A DNA stretch of 64,000 bases from Phylloscopus collybita (Eukaryota > Chordata > Aves > Passeriformes > Phylloscopidae), in contig JAJNNQ010000011.1 of NCBI GenBank assembly GCA_027886175.1, forward strand, positions 5,952,001 to 6,016,000. Direction: 5' to 3'. The position numbers and the translations under genes were made by a program. The notes beneath the pieces were generated by a model. It was not told where the DNA came from. It searched no databases and saw nothing but the letters and a program-made list of their open reading frames with translations. Of this stretch, positions 48,501-63,399 are shown piece by piece. How positions within the stretch are numbered: the first letter of the stretch is position 1; the number at the start of each line of letters is the position of its first letter.

Positions 48501-49519
48501 CACGGCCGGCACGTCCGGCAGCTCTCCAGGGCTTTCCCCTCTGCCGGGAGCTGTGGCCGGAGCTCGGGGGGCCCAGCAGAGCTTTCCTGCCCAGGCTGCT
48601 CCTCTGAAGGCAGAGCAGGGTCAGCCTGCAGGGCACGGCTGGGACAGACTCGCTCCTGCGGGAGTGCCCAGGGGAAGGCGAGGAGGGCAGCGGTGTCTGT
48701 CAGAGCAGGACACGCTGCCTTGGCCTTCGTGTCTGACACTGGGGATGCATCAGCCGGGGGAGGCTGAGGCCCGATTCACCTCCATCCCAGCCTGGGGCAG
48801 GAACGCTGTGCAGCAGTTTTTCCGGGCTGAGTTTCACCTTCCAAGGGCACCTCAAGGGCTGATGAGGGAGAGATCCTGCCCGGGCTCAGTTTGGGGTTTG
48901 AGTCCTACTGCAGCTGTTCACAGAGAGAGAGGGAGAGCAGTGAGGAGATGGATGTGCAGAGCAAAGCTCTCTCCTAAACCCTGCAGCTGTGTTTGGGTCT
49001 GGTGTCAGTGCCCACCTGACCCCAGCCTGTGACAGGGATCATCTCAGCAATGGACCTGCGTCTTTGCTTTGCTGTGCAATCCCAAACGGAGCAGTTGCAT
49101 TTGAAATCAGGACCAAATCCCATAGGATTGCTAAAGGGTTCCGGGCTATTTTGCTCTGTTTTTTACAGAACCAGAATTACCTCCTGCTTGCAAAATGGGT
49201 TTGAATAATAATGATCATCATCATCATTATAAGAGTGATGGTAAACCAGGGCCATTTGAGGAGACTGCAGGTGCAGAGAATGTTGTCGGAGCTTTGAGGC
49301 TGACAGCTGAGGAGCCATTTCTGCAGAGGTTTACAAGGCCAAATGTCTCTGGCCGTGTGTCCTGTGAGCAGCCCCCAGGGAGCAGAGCTCTGGGCTGTGG
49401 GAATGGCACCTGCTGAGCTCTGCTGGCCCATCCCAAGGCAGTTTGGCACAGCACGGCTCCGCTGCTCCAAAAAGACTCGCTTGGTGTTTGCTGTGTCCTC
49501 CTGCCACAGCCTCCCCCAG
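48500..49519. other. Unassigned region before the kinase copy
   Basis: GC-moderate sequence without a recognised exon. The N-terminal part of a PAK (p21-binding domain, glycine loop) was looked for here and not found. A TCATCATCATCAT run lies at 49214-49232. Confidence 0.4.
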
Positions 49520-52500
49520 TTCGAGGTCTGCAGGGTCCTTTCAGGGGCCAGAAAGAAGATGAGTCTCAGGGAGCAGAGCAGGGAACGAGCTGGGAATGAG
49601 ATCCTGGTCCTGAAGGACAAGAAGAACCCCAACATTGTCAACTCTTTGGACAGGTGAGTGCTTCAGGTCTCATCCCGTGCCCGGGCCCTGTGTTCATCTT
49701 TCCTGGCATCTGGAGTCTGTAGCCTGTTTGGAAAAAGCCTGACCCGGCCATATCTTCCCAAAAGAACAGCCTGGCAGTTCCCTCCCTCCCTCCCTCCCTC
49801 CCTCCATGTGCTTTTGTTGCTTTGGTTTTGTTTTTTCTTCAAATTGACCTCGTTTGCAGTGTCTTACAACAAGTGCTGATAATCCATGGCAGAAATTATT
49901 TTCCTTGGCTTCTTCTTCCCAAATCTTGTCCATTGCTGCAGATGCCAGGAGGACCAGGTTCTTTTTTCCAGAAATGCCTCATATGCCCATTTTTCAATGG
50001 CCCTGCCTGTTTCTGAAGAGACTTCCTGCAAGGTTTTCCAAACAACTGACCACTTTTATCCCAAGTGCTGCACACCCCAGATAATTCTGGAAGTTGTGTT
50101 GCCTTGCTCTGGAGGGAATGGTGGAACTGATGAGTTCAGATGCTGAACCAGCTGGGTGCAAGTGTTGTGGTCCCACACTGATCTGGGCTGTTGCTAAACT
50201 GCATTTTCCTCTTGCTTGTGACCTAAGGCCTCTCCTTTCTCACAGGTGTCTCCTTCTCCTTTAGACTGTGCAGACCCCAAGGTCTGTGCACCCTGGTAGG
50301 AACATCTCTCCATCTGGTTCTGTCCTCAGTGACAAACACAACTCCACTCGAGGCTTTTCCATGAGGGAATTGAGCAGTGCACATTCATATCCAAGCCATT
50401 GTTTTCCTCTCCCAGCTTCCTTGTTGGGGGAGATCTCTGGCTGGTGATGGAACACATGGATGGAGGAACTTTGCAGGACGTTGTCAGACAGACACACGTG
50501 GCTGAAGGGGAGGTGGCAGCTGTCAGCCAGGAGGGGAGGGATCCTGCTTGTGCCTCCCACGGCTTGGACAGGATGGTCCTTCCAAACAGGGCAGGAGAAC
50601 AGGAGTGGCTCCATGCTCAGGGCTTTGTTTCTGTGTTGTTTGGATGAGCTGGAGAAGAAAGAGCCACTGAAATGAACGGCCTGCCAGCATCACTGCACTT
50701 CTGTTCTTGTCCTCTTTTCTGTTGTTGTGGTACTCTCTGCCTTGTTTTGATTTGATTTGCTGTTCTCAGCTTTGCCTTGAACCATTTGCCTGGAGTTTGT
50801 CTGCACTGCACTCCTGGCCTGTCCCAGCAAAGCTGCTGCTGCTGCTGGCAGAATTCTAAGCTGTCCTTTCTTGTGTGATCTCTTCCAGCCATTGACTTTT
50901 ACCCTCGTGTTTCTTGTTCTCTCTCAGTGTCTGCAGGGCCTGGATCTCCTCCATTCCAACCGGGTGATCCACAGAGATCTGAAGAGCTCCAACATCCTTC
51001 TGGGCATGGAGGGCTCTGTCGAGCTGGGTGGGTGTTCCTGGCCAGGCACAGAGCTCCCGGGGTGTGGGGCTGATTCTCAGTGATGGCCAGAGCACCACAA
51101 GTGCTGCTGGGGACACTGCCTGGCCCCTGCTGCCAGCTGAGAGCAGCTGCCCCTGCAGAGAGCTCAGGAGAGGAGCAGGGTGTTAGGAGTGGCTTTGCTC
51201 TGGGAATGGCCCTTCCAGAGGGGCAGGAGTTGGAATCTCAAGCTCCAAGGAAATCAGTAAAAGCCACTGCATGCAAGCTGAGAGTTTCCTGAAGGGTCCA
51301 GTTCCATCTTTCATTGCCTACAGCCCTGAGGACTTTTCCAGCTGCCTTCACTACTGCATTCTCAGACTGGGAGAGTGGGGAATCTTTGGTTTCCTCATCC
51401 CAGCTGCCTTTGACAGGGTTTGTTTCTGTCCTCAGCTGATTTTGGCCTCTGTGCTCAGCTCAGCCCTGAGCAGGACCGGCGCAGCTCCGTGGTGGGCACT
51501 GCTCACTGGATGGCCCCAGAAGTTGTGACCAGTTCTCCTTACGGCCCCAAGGTGGACATCTGCTCCTTTGGCATTGTGACCATCGAGATGGTGGAAGGAG
51601 AACCTCCTGACTTTGAGCAAACAGGGGCCATGGTAAGAGGCAAATTCTCCAGTGTCTGCAGAGGCCTGTGAGCAGAGTGACCCTGCACTGGGAGGAGCAG
51701 CTGGAGGTTTCTGGACATTGGGAAGGGAATTCCCAGAGGACTTGAGCCTGGACACAGAAGAATATTCTGCAGTCTCCAGCAACAATTTGCTTTGGGCTTT
51801 AAGTTGTTGCAATTCTTCTGTCTGTAAGGATGACATGCAAAACTGAAGCCAGTGTATCAGCTCTAATGTTACCTTGCAAAAAAACCCCAAACCAACCCCA
51901 AAATGCACACCCAAACCCAAGAAATTTACAAAGGACTTTCTAAAACAGATTTTGCAAGATGAACTACCCCTGGCTCTTCTCACTGGGAAGGTTGTCTAAA
52001 ACATGAAGATAATTATTGAGCATCCCCATAGTCCAACATATTTCTTTCCCATCCCAAGCTCCTTTCTCCATGTCACCAAGCCTGAGCTTTCAGCAACACC
52101 AGCCTCCTGTTTCTTGCCTGGCAGTTTCTAGGATGGGGCATCGTAAATGAATTGACTTGAGTGTCAGTGCCCTGCAAAGATGCATTTGATGTAAGAATCC
52201 TTTGAAATAACAGTCAGACCACACTGACTCTTGAAAATGGCCTGTAAAGCTGGTGTCTGTGTTTGGAGAAGCAAAATGTGCTCTTTCTGATGGAGGTGCC
52301 TGCTGACAAAGTCAGCCAATGGAATTGGCTCTCAAGCCGAGGTCATTTGGATGCTGCAATGGCTGTGGCTGCACCGGGGTTTGGAATTTTTGGTTGGTGT
52401 AGAAAAATGAGCTGTGAGCAGCATCTCTGCCAGGGAGGAAAGTGCCCCTGGAGCTGGGGCTGAGCACCCAGGGGCGATGGCAGCACCTGTGGGTGTGAAG

Positions 52501-53219
52501 GAAGCTGGCAGGGCGCGGTGTTTGCTTTCCCTGCAGGCTGGCGCTCTGAGCCGGCAGAACGGGGCCCCGCAGCTGCAGGAGCCCCGGCGCTGTCGGCTCT
52601 GCTGCGGGACTGCCTCGAGTGCAGCCTGGAGCCGGGCGAGGAGCGGCTGCTCTGCCCGGGAGCTGCTGCAGGTGAGTGCGGAGCGGCTGCGGGGGAAACA
52701 GCAGCGCCAGGGAGGGGTTTGCCTGTGCGCCGTCCTCCCATCATCTCCGCTCTCCTGCTTTTCACACCTGCTCTCCACAAGCAGAATCCTCGCCTGGTTT
52801 GGGTGGGCAGGGTCCTTTCGGGGCCATCTGGACCTGGTGCCCTCTACGGGCAGGGACATCTTCAAGCAGATCAGGTGGCTCAGAGCCTTGCCTGACCTGA
52901 GCTTGGATGTTTCCAGGGAGGAGGCACCTCCCACATCTCCGGGCACCTTCTGTCTGTGTTTCCCCACTCTCCTGGTAAAAAAAAAAAATTCTTCCTTAGA
53001 TCTAATCTGAGCCTGCTTCCCTCCCTTCAGTTAAAAACCATTCCCCTTTGTCCTGTTGCAACAGAGCCTGTGAGGAACTTGACTCTGAAAAGTAACAGTT
53101 CATTTCATTCTTTTTTCTCCTTTGGGCAGCACCCATTTTTATCCTCAGCCAAGCCTCTCTCCAGCCTGACCCCTTTGATCGCTGCAGCAAAGCAATTGAG
53201 GGAGCAGCAGAGGAGATGA
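49520..53219 (+). pseudogene. PAK3L: PAK3-like serine/threonine kinase, partial and damaged
   Basis: Six exons: 49520-49653 (start of kinase domain, KKMSLREQS, NEILVLKDKKNPNIVN), 50416-50533 (VGGDLWLVMEHMDGGTL), 50928-51027 (catalytic loop [10 protein letters not shown]), 51436-51632 ([20 protein letters not shown]), 52537-52671, and 53130-53219 (AKPLSSLTPLIAAAK, the typical PAK C-terminus). Phases mostly fit. HRD, DFG and APE motifs are intact. Faults: the glycine loop is largely missing from the first exon and its VAIK is altered; the second exon has GG instead of a GT donor after 50533; exon 52537 has two opposing frameshifts that scramble its middle. No p21-binding domain is in the window. 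AATAAA at 53365-53370. Most likely a decayed member of the songbird PAK3-like family. Confidence 0.82.
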
Positions 53220-53234
53220 AGCCCTCGAGGACAG

Positions 53235-53345
53235 CTTTTTGTTAGAGTAGTTAGGACAATTAGTTAGTTATGGTAGTTAGCACTGCTAGTTTCTTATGGT
53301 AGTTAGGACAGCCTGTTTGTTATGGTTGTTATGACACCCAGTTTG
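53235..53345. repeat. Short degenerate repeat TTATGGTAGTTAGGAC
   Basis: Four to five degenerate copies in the 3' untranslated region of the kinase copy. Confidence 0.7.
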
Positions 53346-53754
53346 TTAGGGCAGGTTTTTTTTGAATAAAAACCCTTAAACCTCCAGCCCCTTGCCATGC
53401 CCTGTCCTTCTCCCCCTGTGACTCAGCTGCCCGGAGCAATGCAAGGGGAGAGCAGGCCCAGCCTTGCCCAGAGCTGAGCCCCAGCAGAGCCCTGGCAGAG
53501 CCCAGAGCAGCCTCGGCATCTGCAGAATCAGCCTGGAAGGAGGCGCTCGGAGCCTCCTCGGCCGCAGCCGACTCTTGGTTCCAAACTGTGTGTGGTGGGA
53601 AATGCCACTGGTTCTGCAAGAGGGCAGAAGGGGGCTGGGGAAGGCCAGAAGGGCCGTGGGGAAGGCTCCATGCAAGGGAAAAACCTGCCCAGTGTTGGAG
53701 AAAAAACATGCCTTTATCCTCTCCCACAGAGGGGATAAAAATTGTGAAAAACGA

Positions 53755-56700
53755 CGTTTCACCTTTTTATATTATTATAAGTTTGATAAAAATAAAATAA
53801 AATAGAATAAAAATAGACAAGGAGGAGACAGAATAAGGAGCTCTTAGCTGAGGGTGCAAAGCAACACACCGCCCATTCCAAATTTCTTGGTATTTAAAAG
53901 TCTTGGTGTTACATATTTAAATAAGCTAATGCATGATTCAAATATTCATTTTGGTTTCAAGACCACCCTAAGCATACAGTTTACCTGTGGGATTCCACGC
54001 AGTCTAGATGTATGTTGTAAATCTGTCTTCCAAAGATTCAAACTCTCAAAGGCTTAATTGTTCTTTATCAGAAATCTTTAGTTCAGGAATTCCAAACGGC
54101 CCTTCTGTCTTCTATCTAGTTGAGGAGTAAAAAACAAAAACAACTGCCATCTCTACATTGTTACTATCTGAAAATATACCTTCGTTACATTTTTAAATTC
54201 CACAAATAAAAGGAAATACAGTACAAACTTCTTACACTATATGTATAACATTCATTTCAATATTTGCAAAAATCCAACTCCAAAATGTGCATTTATAACA
54301 GTCCCAAAAGGATCCTCTCCCTGCACTGCTAACACAGGCACAGACCCCTGGGACAAGTCCAGGCTTGTTTCAGGCAGCGTAGGACCCAGGGTAAATGTAG
54401 CAAGATGAATCCTGCATGGCTCCTTCAGAGGGGTTGGATGAATCAGTGGAGAAAGGAAACGGATCTGCCTCAGGAGTCTTGTCCAGAGATTTTATTCCAG
54501 TTACAGCAGCACTTCTGAACCGTGTGAGTGCCCTGAGCAGAACCCCGACCATGTGCCTGTGCTGGGTTTTCACCTGGGAGAGGGGGAAGGGGGAGGGCAC
54601 ACAGCCTACCTCTCAGAGAGGGACAGGGCGTGACCCGAGGGCTAAAGGGCAGCCTAAAGGTCAAATCACCTGTGAGGAGGGGTGGGCCCTCTCTGCCGGG
54701 GCCAATTCCTTCGATGGGCAGCCCCTGCAGAATCTCAGGTTGCTTGGTAAACCCGGTGTATTATAATCATTCCCTCAGGGTTGGCTGGGAAAAACCTACC
54801 CCGGGGGAGGGGAAGAATCTCCAAAAGGGAGCCCACCTTGAAAACCTTAAAGGCACACCACAACACCTGTTCATGTTAAAGGACGTTAATTACTTACCTG
54901 TTATTGATGATTTCACTCCATTGATCCCCTTCCATTGTACACCGGCATCCATTTCCCGTCGGGAACCACTGCCACTGCTCCCCAAGATGGCGCAGATGCA
55001 AATGAGGAGACACCAGGGAACGATGGGACAATATTTCAGGGTAAAGACCCCAAAGGCAACGAGCCATTACAACACCAAAGACTGAAAGTGACTTCTTCAG
55101 CTGAGGAAAACAGTGGTGAACATCCGGCTACCAACTAAAGACCTCCGACTCCTCGCCATGACCGGACAGTACCGGGCCAGTGTGACAGCCCCGGACCACG
55201 ACCCTACAAGTGACTTCCCAGGGACTCTGGTGGGGACGGGAGCCCCAGCTCTGCCGTGTCCTCCTCGGCGCCGTCCAGCGGGAGCAGTGGCCGTGTGCGC
55301 GACCCCTCGGGCCCCCACCCAGCGCTGTTTTTCAATAAAGGCCTTTTCAAAGGAGCTGGTCTGCTGGCCCCATTCTTAACAGCTTGGGGACATCATTGGG
55401 GTGATGGCATCATCGGGAACATGGCTGGTGTCACTTGTCCCCTCCCCTCTCCCTGCACGGTGTCTGAGACAAATTTGGGGAATTTTATGGAGATTTTCAT
55501 TGAAACTGTCCCAAATCCTGATGGGAATTCCTGGGGTGACCTCACTGGGGACACTCAGGGAACATGCAGGGACACTCAGAGACACATGGGGTTGTTCAGG
55601 GCACTCAGGGGCACTTGGGGACATGCAGGAATGCGGGGGCAGGAGGTGCATGAGCCCCCTGGGTGCCTACAGGAGAGGGGGTTATAAATGACAATATCAA
55701 TTACAAGATCAATGACAATACAATATTGGTTTTTGCATTCACATGTCAGCTTTTGCATGTTGTCATTGATCACAACGATTTTGATACGGTACAATTTATA
55801 ATTCCTTTCAGCTGCTTTTTGGCGTAACATTATCAGTTTGTATGTACACTGCATAGCCAACAGAAATGGCAGCATAATAAATTGATTTTATATCATAGGC
55901 CTTAGAAACATATTAAAATACAGACTGCACAATGCTGAAATGCTTTTATAGTATAATTATTATAGCTAATCTTTATATAATAACTGAATTTTACAATGTA
56001 ACTAACTCAGAGAATGATGTTAGTTTTAAAGACAGGTGTGTGCCAGGAAAATCCAGAGCCTCCCTTGGAATGGAGAATTCAAACTCCATCCCTCCAAATT
56101 ATTATAGTTTAGAAAATTCAGGGGCTCTCAGGCAAAGAAATGGGGACAGGACACGATGCCGGTGTCCCTCAGCCCAGCCAGCTCCCGGCACCGGCGCCAG
56201 GAGTGGGCTGCCCCCAGAAAGCCAGGCAATCCGGGGTGCAGCTGCAGGGCACAGCTGCTCTATAGCACAGGTGGCACGCGTCCAGGGCAGGGACAAGGGA
56301 CAGGGAGAGGCCTTCTGGGTGATTTCCAAAGGTGTTTATTGCCCAGAGGGTCAGGGACAGAAAAAGGCACAGAACCTGGGCTTGCAGGGACTGGTAAGTG
56401 GGGGAGGTCTGGGGAGAGGATACAATTTCCAACCAATGAGGGTGACATGGGGGAGGAACATAAGGCGGGGAGTACAATGCACAGAGCAATGAAAGAACAC
56501 AAGGGGAGGGAACAGTTTAAACCAACCACTGGGGCGTCGAAGGTTGGGGGATTGACAGGGAAGGGTCTGGAAGAAGGGGCAGGGTGAGGGAATGATTGAC
56601 AATTCTGTAGGAGGAGGGAAGGGCAGGTCTAGGGAAGATAGACAGTCAGGGCAAAACCAACAATACAGGGGGAAAGGAACAATCCATTAGGGATAAAATA

Positions 56701-56785
56701 TACTGTTAAAATACAAAATATGGGTGGTGTATAAAACTGACCATTAAAACTGAGCTGCAATTGGAAACACAATAAAAATCCACCA
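53755..56785 (+). repeat. Direct segmental duplication X2
   Basis: Partner of 14935-17997, same orientation. It contains the exon-like frame on - (54370-54573), AATAAA on + near 55336, and a minus-strand LTR. Confidence 0.9.
54370..54573 (-). other. Exon-like frame, unrecognised, in block X2
   Basis: Same frame and acceptor as 15572-15775, with one residue changed (RALTRF for RAVTRF). Confidence 0.35.
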
Positions 56786-56862
56786 CAACAACAGATAAAC
56801 ATCTCCCCAGCTGCTTTCAACACATCAAACAGAACACACATTTTTGGTTGCATAACCCAAGA
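56040..56862 (-). mobile_element. LTR, minus strand, complete-looking
   Basis: Starts TGTCTTGGGTTATGC at 56862. AATAAA on - at 56335-56340. The CTTATAAG box of the X1 copy is changed to CTGGTAAG here, so it may be promoter-dead. U5 side runs to about 56040. Confidence 0.7.
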
Positions 56863-56869
56863 CATCCAT

Positions 56870-57780
56870 TCTTGGGTTTGGGGGTTCCAGGTCCCTCCTG
56901 CTCAGTCTGGGGGTCTCATACCTCCTTTCCCTTACTTCAGGCACCTCCTGGCAGCTTTTTCCTGCAAGAATCCATGAGTTTGGGGATTTTTGGGGAGTAG
57001 TTTTGGAGGGGGACAACTCTGTCTGGCTTTCACCTTCTTTTTTGTGGCCTCTCAGCTGCCCCAAACACCCTGGGGCTGCTGGGATTTCCCTCCTGGGGAC
57101 AAGGAAGTTCATTCCCCTCTAGGGGCTCAATGCCTGGCTGGGGCTCCAGGTCAGGGGCTCCTTGAGCAGCTGCCCCAGAACCTCCGCCAGGGTCTCCCAG
57201 CGCAGCCAGAGCCGCTCGGCCTGGGGTCCCCAAAGCCCTCAGCAAGCCCCAAGTCCCTCCCAGGAACCCTCAACTCCCTCACACCCAGCATCCCCCACAG
57301 CCCCTGCAAGTTCCCCCCATGGCACCGGCCATGGCCATGTCCCCACATGGCACTGGCCTAGTCCCACCATGGCCTCACCCATTGCTGGGCGTCTCCCCAC
57401 CAGGTTTCCATCCCTGTCATTGTCCTCCACATCTCCATCTGAGCCCGTGTCCCCCTGTGTCCCCAGGAATGGCCACGTCCCCCTCCATGTCCATGTCACT
57501 GTCCATGTCTATGTCCCCCCATGTCCTCACCAGGTTTTAGTTCAATGCCCTCATTTTTACCCCAGTCTTGGATTTTTTTTAAAGAAATGAAGAAAAATGA
57601 AAAGAAAATCAAGGCCAAAAAAAAGATTTCTGTGTCTGTGCCAGCTGAGGATCCATGTTCTTGGGTGGGAGGGAAGAACCTTTTTTGGGGGGGTTTCCAC
57701 CCCACTGTCTCCAAAATCTTGATCTTTGCCTCAGTTCATCACCATCTGACTGCGGAAGATGCCCTTGAGCAATAGGAAAT
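56870..57780. other. Unassigned region with CATG-rich repeats
   Basis: 57300-57530 has repeats of CCATGGC and ATGTCCATGTC type; a related stretch occurs inside ZNF-A at 10770-10890 on the other strand. No gene recognised. Confidence 0.45.
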
Positions 57781-58151
57781 CAAAACTGTGGTATGCCAGA
57801 GGTTGGAAAAGACTTCCAAGACCATCCAGTATTCCTTGAGGCCACCAGAAGATAAGATTGAACACAAAAGCTTTTCTGGGGTTGAAAGTCAACAAATCCA
57901 CACTCCCCAAGGAATTCCCAGTGTCTGTCTGTGTCCCTATGGATGTTCCTGCCCCTGCGTTCATCCAGGTGCCCATGGAGAGCAAGGAAGATGTGGAGCC
58001 TCCCCAGCCAGGTGTCTTCCCAACAGGGATCACCAGGGCTCTGCCCAACAGGGGTCACTGGGGATCATCCAACACCGATCCTCCCATGGGGAATGGAGCT
58101 GGAGCAGCGCACGAAGCTCTTCCTGCTCTCAGGGCACTCCCAGGGCTTCCC

Positions 58152-59114
<963 letters not shown>

Positions 59115-60239
59115 TTAGGCTGGGGGTTCCTCCTTGTCCAAGTTCCTCTCAGGAAATCAGTGGGCACCTTGTGTCTGTACAGAACCTCCAAGATACAAAG
59201 CCCAAAAGTCCTCCAAACATCAAGAGACACAACAAAAACTCCCCAAACATCAAGACTCAGACAAAACTTCTGCTAAATCATAAGGATGTCCCACAAATGG
59301 AGACATGAAAGAAAGAAGAGAAGTGTCTTGACGAACAGATGCTGAGAATCTGCTTGGGGATAGGGCCAGGCACTTGGACACAAGGAAGGGACAGAAGAAG
59401 CCCTCAGTTCCAGAAAATGTTATTCACTGACCACACAGACTGCTGCTCAGCCAAGGTCCTGCTCAATTCATGAACTTGGAGAAGAAGAAAAAAGACTGAA
59501 CAGAGCTGTGAATATCCCTACCCAGACAGAAGTGGGGTGCATATTAAGGGGGGTATGTGGGAGGTGCATTGGGAAGTCTGTACCTCTCAAGCACTTCAGC
59601 CAGTGGGGAAAGGACGAGGGAGATGCAGCCAGGAAAATTAGGATGAAAAGGAGGCTGCGTCCTCCAACAACTGGAGAGACCCTGTGGGAAATGTCCCATG
59701 GCCTCTCCCTTGTTTTATGAATGAAATGACTTGTACAGGGCTCCTCTGCCTTCTCTGTGGACACAAATATCTGGTGATGTGAAGTTTTCCACACACCTTG
59801 GGGCTCCTCTGGAATTCCTTCCACCACCCGGGGCAGTGGGCAGTGAGTGGAGCTGAAGGTGCCTCACCCAGTTTGGGCGATCGGCTCCCTTGGGTGGCGG
59901 CGGCACCGGGGATTGATTGGGGACCCGAGAGTGTCCAGGAGACAGACGAGTGACAGATCAGGGGGGGCTGGGAAGAGTCAGCAGAAAATGTGTTTAGGGA
60001 TGGGTCTTCAAGGGCAGCAGAAGGGAAGAGAGTTACAAGACATGCTGTTATTTAGGAAAGGGAATCAGGCAAAGCAGAGGTGACCACCCACATGCTCAGC
60101 GCAACCGGCAGAGCTGTGTGTGCTTGTGAGAGCCTGGGACTGAAATGCCCTGAGCAGGAACGCTTCAGTATCTTCTGCTGACACCGTGGCACCTGACTGG
60201 GTGACCAAAAGCAATTCTGACTGCTTCAGCCATCACTGC

Positions 60240-60850
60240 ATCACTTATTAAGGTATTTCTAAAAGAAATAATTCCAAGAGAAGGGATTGTGGAAGCAATA
60301 GTCTCAGATGGGGAACTCATTTTACAGGAAAGATCCTTCAGGGGGTTATGGCAGCTTTAGGGACACAATGGGAGCTCCACAACCCCTGGCACCCCCAGAG
60401 CTCAGGTCAGGTAGAAAGAATGAGTGGGGAAATAAAGAAACACCTTTGGATGCTGGTGACAGAAACCAACATGCCATGGCTTTTGCCATTGGCTTTGCCA
60501 TGAATAAGAGCCAGATCCAGGGCAGACACTCAATTATCTCCCTTGGAATTGGTGTTTGGAATTCATTACCCTGGTAATTCTCCACCATGTGCAGGGTGCA
60601 GATAAGGGATGGATATTTAAAGCAGCCTGTGGCCAGAATCCTGTCTCCTGTGAAATCTCTCCCACAGGAAGCTCAGCTGGCACAGACCCTGCCTTGGGAC
60701 TTTGCTGCTGACAACATCCAACCAGGACATCGGGTCCTGCCCAAGGAGTGGGAAGAAGCACCACTGGTGGCCAAGTGGCATCGTGGCCCATCCCAAGTGT
60801 CCCTGAGCACAGAAGCAGCCCCAGCAGAGCTGAACACGGGGGGACCCCTC
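60240..60850 (+). pseudogene. Gammaretrovirus-like integrase remnant
   Basis: Plus-strand sequence at 60290-60470 resembles the catalytic core of class I integrases (an SDG... block, then a WHPQSS/VER-like block in a shifted frame). The C-terminal domain follows at about 60665-60840 (PGHRVLPKEW, VAKWHRGPSQV). Frameshifts and stops throughout. It is antisense to ZNF-D and sits where ZNF-C holds reverse transcriptase. Confidence 0.65.
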
Positions 60851-62069
60851 ACCCTGGGCTCAGGGTCTCTGAAGCCCCCGAGATTTGGACTTCCCGGCTG
60901 CAGGAGGAGGATGGGAGGCTGCGGCTGAGCCTGCACTGAAGGCAAGGGAGCAGCAGCCAGGGCTCCACAGCCGGGGAAGCCCCTGTGCCTGCCCACAGAT
61001 CCTCTGCTGGAATGCTCTGCCTGGGCACCCTCCCTTGGCATCTCCAGGCACTGCGGGCCAATCCTTGCTGCCACTGCTGCAGCTTCAGGGCTTTCTGTGC
61101 CTGCACTGCCACAGGGGCTGGGGAGACACCGGGAGAATTCCACTCTGGGCCTCAGCCAGACTCACACTCTGGGCTGGCTGGGCTTAGATGGGTGGAAAAG
61201 AGACCGACTTTAAAATTGGTTTTGATTTCATTTCTCCACTCAGCCTCGGTTGGCCTTTGCCCCGGGGAAAGGAATTTTCAAGGTTTTATTTGAAGGGATG
61301 TTACAGCACTCAGCAGAGATGAGTTGAACATCTCACCAGACTGGGAAGAGCCCAAAAGATCCCCACAGAGAGAACGACCATCAACAAAACATCAACGCCC
61401 ATCAGCAACCAGCAACCAACACCCAGCCCAGACACTGCCCCTGGAAGAGCTGCAGACACCTGGGCTGGAAAAGGCTGAGAAGGAATTCCAGGAGTGCAGA
61501 CCTGATTAACATCAGAGGCAAAGGAATCCGGGTCCAACAGGAAATCAAATCCTGAGAACTCAGCAACTTGGAAGCAATGAACATCAAACCAAGGGATTTC
61601 TATGGGTTCAGACTGTAAAAAGTTTAGGAAAAATCCAGTAAAGCTCACATGTCATGGAATGATTTTCTCTGCACCCCGGGCTATGTATGGATGAAATGAT
61701 TTCTGTTGCCCATCCTGGCCAGAATCAAGTGATGCCTTGACTCTCTAACACTAAAGATATTGTTGGAGCGTTTCGGGTTTTCCCACAGTTTCAGTGACAA
61801 GATTACCAATAGAATAATTTTTTGCAATGATCCTACTATTATACTGTCAGTAGGTTCGAGCCAGGGGTGTGAGAATCAATTTGTAGTCTTAGGAGATGAA
61901 ATAGAAAAGCCTTGATTGCTTTGTAATGTTTTTGTGTGTGTTTGTGTGCAGCTCTCAGTGATCAGAAAATATTGGTATATTTGTTTTTCAGAGTTCACCT
62001 TCAGATTACATTTGGAAAACCAGAAGAGCCTTTAAAGGTGACCTATAACGAATAAAAAGTTAATAGACT

Positions 62070-62220
62070 ATGGTATGAAAAGAAAAAAAAGAAAAAAAAA
62101 CCAAACAAAAAAACCCACAAAAACAAACAAACAAACAAAAACAAACAATAAGGAAAGGGAAAAAAAAAAAAAAAAAAAAAAAAAAACAAAAAAAAACCAA
62201 AAAACCACCAAAAAAACCAG
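62070..62220. repeat. A-rich low-complexity tract
   Basis: Runs of A with CAAACAAAC and CCAAAAAA variants. The inverted counterpart in the ZNF-C unit (30600-30645) is much shorter. Confidence 0.85.
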
Positions 62221-63399
62221 ACAGAAAATGCAATTGCCCGAGGGCGAAATGTGAGTCATTCAGTGGCTGCCCAGGAAGAGAGATTCCTCCAGGCAGCCAG
62301 GAGAGGAGCTTTAGAAATGCAAATTAACCCTGCTGGGGAAAAGTGTGGACAATGCACCAGGGGCTCCTTGCCTGGGGCAGGAATTGGGCTGATTCCCTCT
62401 GTCCCTCAGCCCAAGCTCTGCCTGCTCACAAAGACAGAATTTGCACAGCTAAAGGCAGAGCCCAGAGTGAGGATCTCTGACTCTGCAACAGAAATTGGTT
62501 CAGCTGCAAAGGGAAACAGCAAAGGGAAAATGTTGAGAAAGCTTCACTAAAATAAGTGGGAGGCAATCACCCCTCTCCCCACTCCAACATGTGCTGTCCC
62601 TGTCTGTGTCACACAGGGAGCATCAGAGCACTGGGGGGATTCTGCTGCCACAAGTTCAGAGAAATCAGTTGGGAATCCAAGAATATGATAATTTAACTAC
62701 AGAAAAGAGACAAATTGATGCAGCCCTGGCTGGAGGTAGCACCCAAAAATGCGGAAAAGATGAAACGGCCACCAGAACAAATCCCACAACACCAGACCAG
62801 CTCCTGGGAACCCGTAGGAATTCAGATCAGGAGCCAGAGAACCCAGTGAGCATTCCAATGGCATAACTGAAATGGACACAAAAGCACAGGGAATAAAGTC
62901 ACTGAGAATAATCCAAAAACCAAAGAGGAACCAGGAAGCAAAAACAGAGTCAATAAGTGAATCTGCTTGGAGGTAGGACCAGGGACTTGGAGATAAGGAA
63001 GGAAAGGAGAAACCATCAGTTTCAGAAAATGTTACTCATTGACACGGACTGCTGCTCAGCCAAGGTCCTGCTGAATTCCTGAACACGGAGAAGAAGAACA
63101 AAGCCTGAACAGAGCCAGGAATATCGGATGTTATACAAAAGCGGGGTGCATATTAACGAGGACATGCAGCAGGGGGATCGGGAAGTCTGAACTTTCCAAG
63201 GACCTTCGCCAGCGGGCAAAGGGAGAGGGAGATGCAGAAGGGAAAATCGGGATAAAAAGGAGGCTGCGAACTACAACCATTGGAGAGACCGCATGGCAAA
63301 TGCCGCATGGCCTCTCCCTTTGTTCATGAATAAAGTCACTTTTACAGGACTCCTCTGGCTCCTTCGGGCACAGAAACCTCTGGCGGTGCCAATTTTCCC

